Assembly (NCBI RefSeq): GCF_001553455.1
Contig: NZ_BBOX01000306.1
Span: 1-36,846 of the forward strand
Length of the DNA stretch: 36,846 nucleotides
Direction of reading: 5' to 3'
From: Streptomyces hygroscopicus subsp. hygroscopicus
Lineage (GTDB): Bacteria; Actinomycetota; Actinomycetes; Streptomycetales; Streptomycetaceae
Under the pieces are notes generated by a model. The model was not told the DNA's origin and did not search any database. It saw nothing but the letters and a program-made list of their open reading frames with translations. Shown here piece by piece: positions 6,482 to 13,242 of the stretch. A program made the position numbers and the translations under genes. Position 1 is the first letter of the stretch. Every line of letters begins with the position of its first letter.

Positions 6482-9400
6482 GTGCCTCCTGTCGCGTTCG
6501 CCAGACCCCTGGCGGCCCTGGCCGCGGTGTCCGCCCTTGTGCTGGGCGCCGCCGGCCAGGCCACCGCCGACCCCACCCCCACCCCCGCCCCGGCGCCCGA
6601 GCCGCTGCCGCGGTCGTCCTCGGAGATGCTGCGGCCCATCGCGCCCCCGGCCGCCAGTGGCACGACGGGCCCCCGGTCCGTGGCCGACGGCGACGGGCTG
6701 CAGACCGCCCGCTCCTCCCGGCCGGTCGCCCCCGGTGTGCGGTTGACCTCGTACGACCGGCTGGAGTCGGACAAATGGCTGCGCGTCGACGCGCTGTCGG
6801 TGGACCTGACCGGCGGCACCGAGGTCGACTATCTGCACCCCGACAAGGTCGCCAAGCGCAAACCCGTCTCCCGGCTGGCCGCCGAGCACGACCCCGGACC
6901 GGGGCGCCGCACGGTCGCGGCGATCAACGGTGACTTCTTCGACATCAACCAGACCGGCGCCCCCGAGGGCAGCGCCATCAGCGAGGGCCACCTCGTCAAC
7001 TCCGCCTCCGCGGCCGGACCCGGACGGGCCGTCGGCATCGGACCGGCCGACGCCGGCCGCGTCCTCCAGCTCTACTTCGACGGCACCCTGACCCTCCCCG
7101 ACGGCCCCCATCCGCTCGCGGCGCTCAACGCCGCCGACGTCCCGGCCGCCGGGATCGGGGCGTACACCCCGCAGTGGGGCGAGGCGGACCGCGCGCAGAC
7201 CGTGGACGGCGCCCGGCGCACCGCCGAGGTCACGATCGTGGACGGCAAGGTCGCGCGGGCGGCCACCACACCCGGCAAGGGCCCGATCCCGGCCGGCGCG
7301 ACCGTCCTGGTGGGCCGGGACGCCGGAGCCGACGAGCTGTCCGCCCTGGCCGTCGGCGACGCGGTGTCGATGGAGTACCGGCCGCGCACGGACGACGGCG
7401 ACCTGCCGCGCACGGCCGTCGGCGGACGGGAACCGCTCGTGGTCGACGGCAATGCGGTCGGCCACGAGGGCGAGGGCAACAACACCACGGCACCACGCAC
7501 CGCCGTCGGTTTCTCCCGGGACGGCCGCACCATGCAGATCCTCACCGTGGACGGACGGCAGGCCGACAGCGGCGGGGTCACCCTCACCGAACTGGGCCTG
7601 ATGATGAAGGACGCGGGCTCCTACAGCGCGCTCAACCTCGACGGCGGCGGCTCCTCCACCCTCGTCGCCCGCGAGCCGGGCAGCGACACCCCCCGGGTGG
7701 AGAACAGCCCGTCCGACGGCAGCGAGCGCACCGTCCCCAACGGCCTGGCCCTCACCGCCCCCGACGGCAGCGGCCGGCTCAAGGGCTTCTGGGTGGACAC
7801 CGCGATGGACCGCGGGTCCGCGCCCACCGTGGACCCGGTCCTGGGCGGCCACCCCGAGCGGGTCTTCCCCGGGCTCACCCGCCGCCTCAGCGCCGCCGGT
7901 TACGACGAGACGTACGGGCCCGCCGAGGGCGCCCCGCGGTGGCGGACGGCCGACCCGCGCATCGGCCGGATCGGCGCCGACGGCACCTTCACCGCCCGCC
8001 ACAGCGGCGACACCACCGTCACCGCCCGGCGCGGCGCCGCCCACGGCGACACCGGCCTCACGGTCCTGGACCGGCTGGACCGGATCCAGCCCACCACCCG
8101 GCTGGTCGGCCTGGCCGACGCCGGGGCCACCGGCCGGTTCGGCATCGTGGGCCTGGACGCGCACGGCACCAGCGCCCCCATCGAACCGTCCGATGTGCGC
8201 CTTTCGTACGACCACGCCCTGTTCGACATCGCCCCGGACCCCACGACGGGCACCTTCACCGTCACGGCCCGCCACGACCAGGCGGCGGGACAGGTCAGGG
8301 TCGGCGTCGGCGGCGCCACCACGGTGCTCGCCGTCACCGTCGGCCTGACCGCACGGCAGGAGGCGTCCTTCGACGACGCCGACGACTGGGCCTTCAGCCA
8401 GGCCCGCGCCTCCGGTTCCGCCGAGGCCACCCCCGACGGCCACACCGGCACCGGGCTGAAGCTGGACTACGACTTCACGCGGTCCACGGCCACCCGCGCC
8501 GCCTATGTCACCCCGCCCCGGCAGATCGCCGTGGACGGGCAGCCGCAGTCCTTCGGCCTGTGGATCAAGGGCGACGGCAACGGGGCGTGGCCCACCCTGC
8601 ACCTGAAGGACGCGGCGGGCTCGGACCAGCTGCTCCGCGGCCCGTATGTGACCTGGACCGGATGGCGACATGTCGACCTCACCGTTCCGGCCGGGGTCGC
8701 GTATCCGCTGAAGGTCAACCGCTTCTACCTCGCCGAGACCTCCGCCACCCGCCAGTACACCGGCAGTGTGGTCATCGACGACCTCACGGCGCGGGTGCCG
8801 CCCTCCGTCGAACTGCCGGTGGAGAGCGTGCGACCGGATCCGCTGATCTCCACCGCCGCGCGCACGCGGGGACGCGACTGGCGGTTCGCGGTGATGTCCG
8901 ACGCGCAGTTCGTGGCCCGCGCCCCGGACAGCCCGATCGTCGCCCAGGCCCGCCGCACCCTGCGGGAGATCAAGGCCGCCCGGCCCGACTTCCTGGTCAT
9001 CGACGGGGACCTGGTGGACGAGGGCTCCCCCGCCGATCTGTCCTTCGCCCGCACCGTGCTGAAGGAAGAGCTGGGCGACGACCTGCCCTGGACCTACGTA
9101 CCGGGCAACCACGAGGTGATGGGCGGCTCCATCGACAACTTCACCGCCGAATTCGGTCCGGCGCACCGCGCGTTCGACCACCGCGGCACCCGCTTCCTCA
9201 CCCTGGACACCTCACGACTGGGGCTGCGCGCCGGTGGCTTCGACCAGATCAAGGAGTTGCGCGCCCAGCTGGACGCGGCCGCGAAGAACCCGGGCATCGG
9301 CTCGGTCATGGTGATCCAGCACGTGCCGCCGCGTGACCCCACCCCGCAGCGGGGCAGCCAGCTGAGCGACCGCAAGGAGGCGGCGCTGCTGGAGGGCTGG

Positions 9401-9994
9401 CTGGCCGACTTCCGCCGCACCACCGGCAAGGGCGCCGGGCTCATCGGCGGCCACGTCGGCACCTTCCACGCCTCACGGGTGGACGGTGTTCCGTACCTGA
9501 TCAACGGCAACTCCGGCAAGAACCCCGCCACCCCGCCCGGCCAGGGCGGCTTCACCGGCTGGTCGATGGTGGGGGTGGACCAGGTCACGGCACGGGAGCA
9601 GGCGGCGGCGCGCCGCGCACCGTGGCGGGGCGGTCCTGACTGGGTGTCGGCGCAGACCCGCGCCCATGTGGACGGGCTGACCGTCACCGCCCCGGCCGAA
9701 CTGGCCGCCGGGCAGGACGCCGGCGTCACGGCGACCGTCCTCCAGGGCGAGGGGACCGATGCCCGCCGGGTGCCGGTCGGCTTCCCGCTGAGCGCGGACT
9801 GGACCGGTTCGCCGGACCTCCACATCGGCGATCCGGCCGACGCCGGGCGCCGTGCCGTGGCGGCGTACGACCCGGCCACCGGCAGGCTGACCGCGCTGCG
9901 CCCGGGTACCGCCACCCTCGCGGTGAGCGTGAACGGGGCGACCGCACGGGCCCGCTTCACCGTCACCGCGGGGGCCGCGGCCCCCGCGCCGTGA
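6482..9994 (+). CDS. Secreted phosphodiester glycosidase fused to a metallophosphoesterase
   Basis: An 1170-residue exported protein. Residues 1-29 are a Sec signal peptide ending GQATADP. A phosphodiester glycosidase (NAGPA/YigE) domain spans about 80-435, with INGDFFDIN and a family-typical LNLDGGGSSTLV. About 450-620 looks Ig-like (Big). About 630-775 is a jelly-roll-like carbohydrate-binding segment. A calcineurin-like metallophosphoesterase spans about 797-1040, with MSDAQF, IDGDLVDEG, PGNHEV and GGHVGTFH supplying metal ligands. Another Big-like domain follows to the end. The combination suggests stepwise breakdown of an extracellular glycosyl phosphodiester, such as teichoic-acid-like polymer: one head opens the sugar-phosphate bond and the other removes phosphate. 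Substrate is inferred. The start is GTG with GGAG 5 bases upstream. Confidence 0.9.
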   Translation: MPPVAFARPLAALAAVSALVLGAAGQATADPTPTPAPAPEPLPRSSSEMLRPIAPPAASGTTGPRSVADGDGLQTARSSRPVAPGVRLTSYDRLESDKWLRVDALSVDLTGGTEVDYLHPDKVAKRKPVSRLAAEHDPGPGRRTVAAINGDFFDINQTGAPEGSAISEGHLVNSASAAGPGRAVGIGPADAGRVLQLYFDGTLTLPDGPHPLAALNAADVPAAGIGAYTPQWGEADRAQTVDGARRTAEVTIVDGKVARAATTPGKGPIPAGATVLVGRDAGADELSALAVGDAVSMEYRPRTDDGDLPRTAVGGREPLVVDGNAVGHEGEGNNTTAPRTAVGFSRDGRTMQILTVDGRQADSGGVTLTELGLMMKDAGSYSALNLDGGGSSTLVAREPGSDTPRVENSPSDGSERTVPNGLALTAPDGSGRLKGFWVDTAMDRGSAPTVDPVLGGHPERVFPGLTRRLSAAGYDETYGPAEGAPRWRTADPRIGRIGADGTFTARHSGDTTVTARRGAAHGDTGLTVLDRLDRIQPTTRLVGLADAGATGRFGIVGLDAHGTSAPIEPSDVRLSYDHALFDIAPDPTTGTFTVTARHDQAAGQVRVGVGGATTVLAVTVGLTARQEASFDDADDWAFSQARASGSAEATPDGHTGTGLKLDYDFTRSTATRAAYVTPPRQIAVDGQPQSFGLWIKGDGNGAWPTLHLKDAAGSDQLLRGPYVTWTGWRHVDLTVPAGVAYPLKVNRFYLAETSATRQYTGSVVIDDLTARVPPSVELPVESVRPDPLISTAARTRGRDWRFAVMSDAQFVARAPDSPIVAQARRTLREIKAARPDFLVIDGDLVDEGSPADLSFARTVLKEELGDDLPWTYVPGNHEVMGGSIDNFTAEFGPAHRAFDHRGTRFLTLDTSRLGLRAGGFDQIKELRAQLDAAAKNPGIGSVMVIQHVPPRDPTPQRGSQLSDRKEAALLEGWLADFRRTTGKGAGLIGGHVGTFHASRVDGVPYLINGNSGKNPATPPGQGGFTGWSMVGVDQVTAREQAAARRAPWRGGPDWVSAQTRAHVDGLTVTAPAELAAGQDAGVTATVLQGEGTDARRVPVGFPLSADWTGSPDLHIGDPADAGRRAVAAYDPATGRLTALRPGTATLAVSVNGATARARFTVTAGAAAPAP

Positions 9995-10063
9995 CCCGGC
10001 CGGTGGTGGCGGGGTGACCCGGCCGGTGGTGGCGGGGCGCCCGTGCCGTCCCGCCACCACCGG
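9991..10063. terminator. Duplicated 24-bp unit and 14-bp-stem bidirectional terminator
   Basis: A 23-base sequence (GTGACCCGGCCGGTGGTGGC plus GGG) beginning inside the stop codon region at 9991 is repeated at 10015. The second copy supplies CCGGTGGTGGCGGG (10023-10036), which pairs perfectly with CCCGCCACCACCGG (10050-10063) around a 13-base loop. It lies between convergent genes whose stops are 9994 and 10066, so it should terminate both. Confidence 0.7.
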
Positions 10064-10065
10064 GC

Positions 10066-10680
10066 TCAGGTGTCCCAGACCCGGCGGACCTGCTCGAAGC
10101 GGGTGGGCAGCGGAGGGCGGCGGCCGGCGTACCGGGCGTTCGTGCGGTGGACGAACCGGCGCCAGGAGAGCACCAGCCCCTGCCGGGTGATGGGCAGCCC
10201 GGCGGCCACGGTCACCCCGTTGTCATGAGTGTGGTGCACCGTCAGCAGCAGCGCGTCCGGCACCGATCCCGCCAGCTCGGCGCAGAGCTCCTGACGGACC
10301 CGCAGCCAGCGGCGCAGCACCAGCACGGTACCGCGGTCCAGACCGTGCCGGCGCGGCACGCGGTGCTTGCCGTGTTCGAGGGTCACCCATCCGGCGTCCA
10401 GGTCCAGCGCCGACACGGTGCAGCGCAGCAGACCGCCGTACCGGGCGCCGCTGGCCCGCGCCAGGCCCACCACCACGGCCAGCCGTACGGTCTCCGGTTT
10501 GGCGCCGTCCTCCATCGCCGCCGATGCCAGCCGGCGCCAGATCCACTCCGCCTCCGCCGCCGACACCACCGGCCGCGGGTAGCGGCCCTGCGCCGCGTCC
10601 TGTGCCGCCTCCTGTGCCGTCTGCTGTGCCGCCTCCTGTGCTGTCCCCTGGCCCGTCCGCGCCTGTGTCCGCCCTGCCAT
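10066..10680 (-). CDS. Degenerate tyrosine-recombinase/integrase-like protein
   Basis: About 204 residues. From about residue 40 it resembles the catalytic domain of tyrosine recombinases: GARYGGLLRCTVSALDLD looks like box I with its arginine, and HGKHRVPRRHG like the lysine beta-hairpin before an LRRWL helix. The HxxR box, the following His/Trp and the nucleophile tyrosine are not visible: the protein ends at FEQVRRVWDT, where HxLRH would be expected. Residues 8-32 are an Ala/Gln repeat. ATG 10680 has AGGGG 5 bases upstream; a GTG at 10686 is too close to it. No attachment site, excisionase or phage gene is near. It is either a decayed integrase or a repurposed DNA-binding protein. Confidence 0.5.
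   Translation of the reverse strand: MAGRTQARTGQGTAQEAAQQTAQEAAQDAAQGRYPRPVVSAAEAEWIWRRLASAAMEDGAKPETVRLAVVVGLARASGARYGGLLRCTVSALDLDAGWVTLEHGKHRVPRRHGLDRGTVLVLRRWLRVRQELCAELAGSVPDALLLTVHHTHDNGVTVAAGLPITRQGLVLSWRRFVHRTNARYAGRRPPLPTRFEQVRRVWDT
10586..10660. repeat. 15-bp repeats encoding an Ala/Gln-rich segment
   Basis: Imperfect 15-bp units of the type GCCGCCTCCTGTGCT (plus strand) run through the 5' part of the recombinase-like gene and encode TAQEAAQ/AAQ steps. Period and frame are kept, so the repeat expands the protein rather than breaking it. Confidence 0.7.
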
Positions 10681-10787
10681 GTCCACCCCTGGGGAGCCCG
10701 CCCGATCGCACCGCTTGGCACACTATTTCCCGGCGGAGGAGATCGTAACCCGGCATCGTCCGGTGGGGGTGACGGCGCTTGCCGCGA

Positions 10788-10793
10788 TACGGT
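10788..10793 (+). promoter_or_regulatory. Candidate -10 box of a leaderless transcript
   Basis: TACGGT is followed by exactly six bases and then the GTG start at 10800. Transcription starting 7 bases after the hexamer would begin at the start codon. There is no ribosome-binding site before that codon, consistent with leaderless translation. No good -35 is visible. Confidence 0.4.
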
Positions 10794-10799
10794 CGGCCT

Positions 10800-11303
10800 G
10801 TGCGCCTCCTGCTGATGTCCGACACCCATCTCCCCCGGCGCGCCAAGGCCCTCCCCGGGGAGTTGCTGGAGCGGCTGCCGGACGCCGATGTCGTGGTCCA
10901 CGCGGGCGACTGGGTCGACCTCGCCACCCTCGACCTGCTCCAGGAGCGATCGCGCCGGCTGATCGCGGTGTACGGCAACAACGACGGTCCCGAGCTGCGG
11001 GCGCGGCTGCCGGAGGTGGCCCGCGCCGAACTCGACGGGGTGCGGCTGGGCGTGGTGCACGAGACCGGGGCGGCGCGGGGGCGGGAGCGGCGCTGCGCCG
11101 AGCGGTTCCCGGAACTGGACGTACTGGTGTTCGGCCACAGCCATATCCCGTGGGACTCCACGGCCGAGGGGCGGCTGCGGCTGCTCAACCCGGGCTCCCC
11201 GACCGACCGGCGCCGGCAGCCGCACTGTACGTTCATGACGGCCGCGATCGAGGCCGGGCGGCTGACCGCCGTGGAGCTGCACCGGCTGCCGCCCCGCCGC
11301 TGA
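10800..11303 (+). CDS. YfcE-type metallophosphoesterase
   Basis: A 167-residue cytoplasmic phosphodiesterase of the YfcE/MJ0936 type. Metal-ligand motifs are in order: LLMSDTHLP (D-x-H), VVHAGDW (GD), VYGNNDG (GNxD; these small enzymes have GNND/GNCD for GNHE), VHETG and VFGHSHIP (GHSH). The C-terminal LLNPGSPTDRR is a family hallmark. The physiological substrate is unknown; relatives hydrolyse phosphodiesters in vitro. The frame is open to a TTG at 10779, but the GTG at 10800 fits the family start and the leaderless -10 geometry. It is divergent from the recombinase-like gene. Confidence 0.93.
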   Translation: MRLLLMSDTHLPRRAKALPGELLERLPDADVVVHAGDWVDLATLDLLQERSRRLIAVYGNNDGPELRARLPEVARAELDGVRLGVVHETGAARGRERRCAERFPELDVLVFGHSHIPWDSTAEGRLRLLNPGSPTDRRRQPHCTFMTAAIEAGRLTAVELHRLPPRR

Positions 11304-11340
11304 CCGACAGCCACTCCCCTTCCCCGAGGCGCGCGCCGGG

Positions 11341-11436
11341 CGCGACTTCCCCGGGAAGCGACTTCCCAGGGGCGCGACTTCCCCGGGAAGCGACTTCCCA
11401 GGGGCGTGACTCCCCAGGGGCGCGACTCCCCAGGCG
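11341..11436. repeat. Six-copy 16-bp tandem repeat with internal palindromes
   Basis: Six consecutive 16-bp units follow the consensus CGCGACTTCCCAGGGG. Units 1+2 and 3+4 form two nearly identical 32-bp dimers, and each dimer contains the perfect dyad CTTCCC, C, GGGAAG. The array starts 38 bases after the phosphodiesterase stop. It could fold into serial hairpins acting as a terminator, or be a cluster of protein sites. Confidence 0.85.
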
Positions 11437-11797
11437 CGACGGCCGCACCCGCCCCCTTCGCGGGCGCTCGTCTCGGCATCCGGCCCCGGCACGCGAGACG
11501 TCCTTTCCGTGATGCCGAGGAGCGGGCGCTGACGGCGGGGGCGGGTTGGCCGCTCCCCGCTCTGCCGCGGATACGGTCCGGTGGCGCCCGCGGACTGCGC
11601 TCCACCGCCGACCGGGCCGGAAGGCATCCGCCGCCCACAGGGGCCGGAACGCGCGTCCGCCACCTGCCGGAGCCGGAACACTCCGCAACCGGCGGTCCGG
11701 GTTGAATCCGCCATTGCGGTGGAATAAAGAGTACTTAAGGTGCATATCGGATATTCGGCTCGGCGATTCCCGCCAAGCCCGACCAGACGAGGGCGCC
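11437..11797. other. Upstream region of doxX
   Basis: About 360 bases with no credible gene. The first 250 are ordinary GC-rich sequence. From about 11700 the composition drops sharply toward A/T, which marks the doxX promoter region. Confidence 0.5.
11702..11752 (+). promoter_or_regulatory. Probable doxX promoter
   Basis: TTGAAT (11702-11707), a 17-base spacer and TAAAGA (11725-11730) give a reasonable -35/-10 pair in an unusually A/T-rich patch. Small dyads flank it: CCGC, CATT, GCGG inside the spacer, and ATATCGGATAT at about 11744-11754 just after the predicted start point. These could be operator sites. Confidence 0.4.
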
Positions 11798-12349
11798 ATG
11801 TCTTCCTCCCACCACGAGAACGCACCCGCACCCGCCCCGGCCCCGCCCAGGTCCGCGGCGCATGTGCTCCTCGCGCATGACGTCGGACTGCTGGTCATCC
11901 GCCTCGGCGTCGGGCTGATCGTCGCCGCACGCGGCGCACAGCATCTTTTCGGCTGGTGGGGCGGTCTGGGCATCGACAAGACGGCCGTGGCGTTCGCGCA
12001 GTTCGGATATCCGGCGCCCAAGGTCATGGCCGTGATCGCCGGGATCATCGAGACCTTCGGTGGGCTCGGCATCGCCGTGGGGCTGCTCACCCCGCTCGCC
12101 GGCGCGGCCGTCGCGGGGGCGATGGCCAACGCCGTCGCCACCACCTGGCCGCTCGGCTATTTCGGCGGCTTCGAGTTCCCGCTGCTCCTGGGCGTCGGCG
12201 CGGCCGGGCTGGCGCTGACCGGAGCCGGCCGGATCTCCCTCGACACGCTCCTGCCCGGCCTGCGGTCGCAGCGGCTGGGCTACGGCATCGCCACGCTGGT
12301 GCTGGCGGCGATTCTGGCGACGGTGACGATCCTGCTCAGCAAGACCTGA
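11798..12349 (+). CDS. DoxX-family membrane protein
   Basis: A 183-residue integral membrane protein with a hydrophilic proline/alanine-rich N-terminus (about 25 residues) and four membrane segments. The DoxX signature is clear: LLVIRLGVGLIVAARGAQHLFGWWGG, then KVMAVIAGIIETFGGLGIAVGL and ATTWPLGYFGGFEFPLLL. DoxX proteins occur in thiosulfate:quinone oxidoreductases and in redox-stress membrane complexes (the SodA-DoxX-SseA group in mycobacteria). No sulfur or superoxide partner gene is adjacent here, so a specific role cannot be given. ATG 11798 follows a GAGGG site; the longer open frame upstream crosses the promoter and is discounted. Confidence 0.9.
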   Translation: MSSSHHENAPAPAPAPPRSAAHVLLAHDVGLLVIRLGVGLIVAARGAQHLFGWWGGLGIDKTAVAFAQFGYPAPKVMAVIAGIIETFGGLGIAVGLLTPLAGAAVAGAMANAVATTWPLGYFGGFEFPLLLGVGAAGLALTGAGRISLDTLLPGLRSQRLGYGIATLVLAAILATVTILLSKT

Positions 12350-12428
12350 CGGGTTCCGCCCGGCCGCGTGGCGCGTGGCCACGGGGTCCGCCTCGGTTGA
12401 ACTCCGGTGAACGGCACGCGCCGGTTCT

Positions 12429-12480
12429 GCGTACGGCTCTGTGCGCGCCCCGCCCTCTGGACGCGCACAGAGCCGCACGC
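12429..12480. terminator. 19-bp-stem hairpin between doxX and the next gene
   Basis: Arms 12429-12447 and 12462-12480 pair over 19 positions with one A-C mismatch, including a perfect 14-bp core (CGGCTCTGTGCGCG with CGCGCACAGAGCCG); the loop is 14 bases. It lies 80 bases after the doxX stop and 32 bases before the next ATG. It may be the doxX terminator, or an attenuator in the leader of the following gene. Confidence 0.7.
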
Positions 12481-12511
12481 GCAGGCCGCTACCGAGACCG
12501 GAGGCCCCTCC

Positions 12512-12997
12512 ATGAACGACCGGTTCACCCCTCCCATCCAGGCGTTGCCGGATGGCGATGCCGAAGTCCGGCTGGTGCTCCACCTGCCCTGGGACGTGGT
12601 CGCCGCGCTGGGCCAGGAGGCCGGCCGGCTGGCGGCGCAGTCGCAGCGGCCGGTGAGCCTGGACGAGGCGGTCAGCCACCGGCTGCGCCACGGGACCCAC
12701 ACCATCGGCGTCCACGCCACACCCGAACGGGAGCGGAGCCAGCCCGCGGCCACCGCGCCCCACACCCCGCCACCGCTCGCGGCCCGCTCCCCCGGTGAAC
12801 AGGCCCGCCAGGCGATCGAGAAGATCAACGGTTCGGCGCGTCCGCACAACGGCACGGCGGGCGGCGGCGCGGGCGGCCACGCCGAGTCCACCGCCCCACC
12901 GCCGGAGCCCGCCCCGGCCGACGCCCGGGGCATCCTGGAGCGCCCCACCAGGGCCACCGGGACGGTGAACGGCGTGTCGACGGAGATGCCGAGATGA
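12512..12997 (+). CDS. Hypothetical protein with a ribbon-helix-helix-like N-terminus
   Basis: A 161-residue protein I cannot assign to a named family. Residues 18-60 read as strand (AEVRLVLHLP), helix (WDVVAALGQEAGRLAAQSQ) and helix (VSLDEAVSHRLRH), the order and size of a MetJ/Arc ribbon-helix-helix unit; this is inference only. Residues 70-161 are disordered and rich in Pro, Ala and Gly. There is no signal peptide or membrane segment. GGAGG 8 bases before ATG 12512 fixes the start; the frame upstream to 12407 reads through the hairpin and is rejected. A strong hairpin just upstream suggests transcriptional or translational control. Confidence 0.65.
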   Translation: MNDRFTPPIQALPDGDAEVRLVLHLPWDVVAALGQEAGRLAAQSQRPVSLDEAVSHRLRHGTHTIGVHATPERERSQPAATAPHTPPPLAARSPGEQARQAIEKINGSARPHNGTAGGGAGGHAESTAPPPEPAPADARGILERPTRATGTVNGVSTEMPR

Positions 12998-13082
12998 CAG
13001 GCGCCCGCCGGGACAGGGCACCGGGACGGAGAGGGCGGGAAGGACGGGAAGGACGGCCAGCGCGGAAAGGGCCGCGGATACG

Positions 13083-13112
13083 GGGGTGCCGTCCCCTGCC
13101 GGACGGCACCCC
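13083..13112. terminator. Perfect 12-bp hairpin
   Basis: GGGGTGCCGTCC and GGACGGCACCCC pair perfectly around a 6-base loop, about 85 bases after the stop at 12997 and well before gnd. It is the probable terminator of the preceding gene. Confidence 0.6.
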
Positions 13113-13124
13113 GTAGGTGCGGCA

Positions 13125-13190
13125 CTCTCGGAAGTGTGGCGCACGCCCGTTACCGAGAGCGCCACAGCAGGCGCCGGCACCACGTACGAT
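13125..13190 (+). promoter_or_regulatory. gnd upstream region with interlocked dyads and a -10 candidate
   Basis: CTCTCGG (13125-13131) is complementary to CCGAGAG (13153-13159), and GTGGCGC (13136-13142) to GCGCCAC (13159-13165), so the two dyads interlock in pseudoknot order. TACGAT at 13185-13190 is a plausible -10 for gnd. If transcription starts there, the dyads act as DNA sites and not as RNA structure. Confidence 0.35.
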
Positions 13191-13242
13191 CCGGTGATCA
13201 GCAGTCCTGGCACGGAAAGACGACAGGCAGGAGTGGGCAACC

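Noticed and set aside
6302..9181. A 959-codon open frame on the minus strand across the two-headed exoenzyme gene
   Set aside because: It is an antisense shadow of a GC-rich gene: the plus-strand frame has clear domains, and this one is Gly/Arg/Val-rich without any recognisable motif.
10066..10680. Active integrase marking an integrative element
   Set aside because: Catalytic residues are missing and no attachment repeats, excisionase, replication or transfer genes were found nearby.
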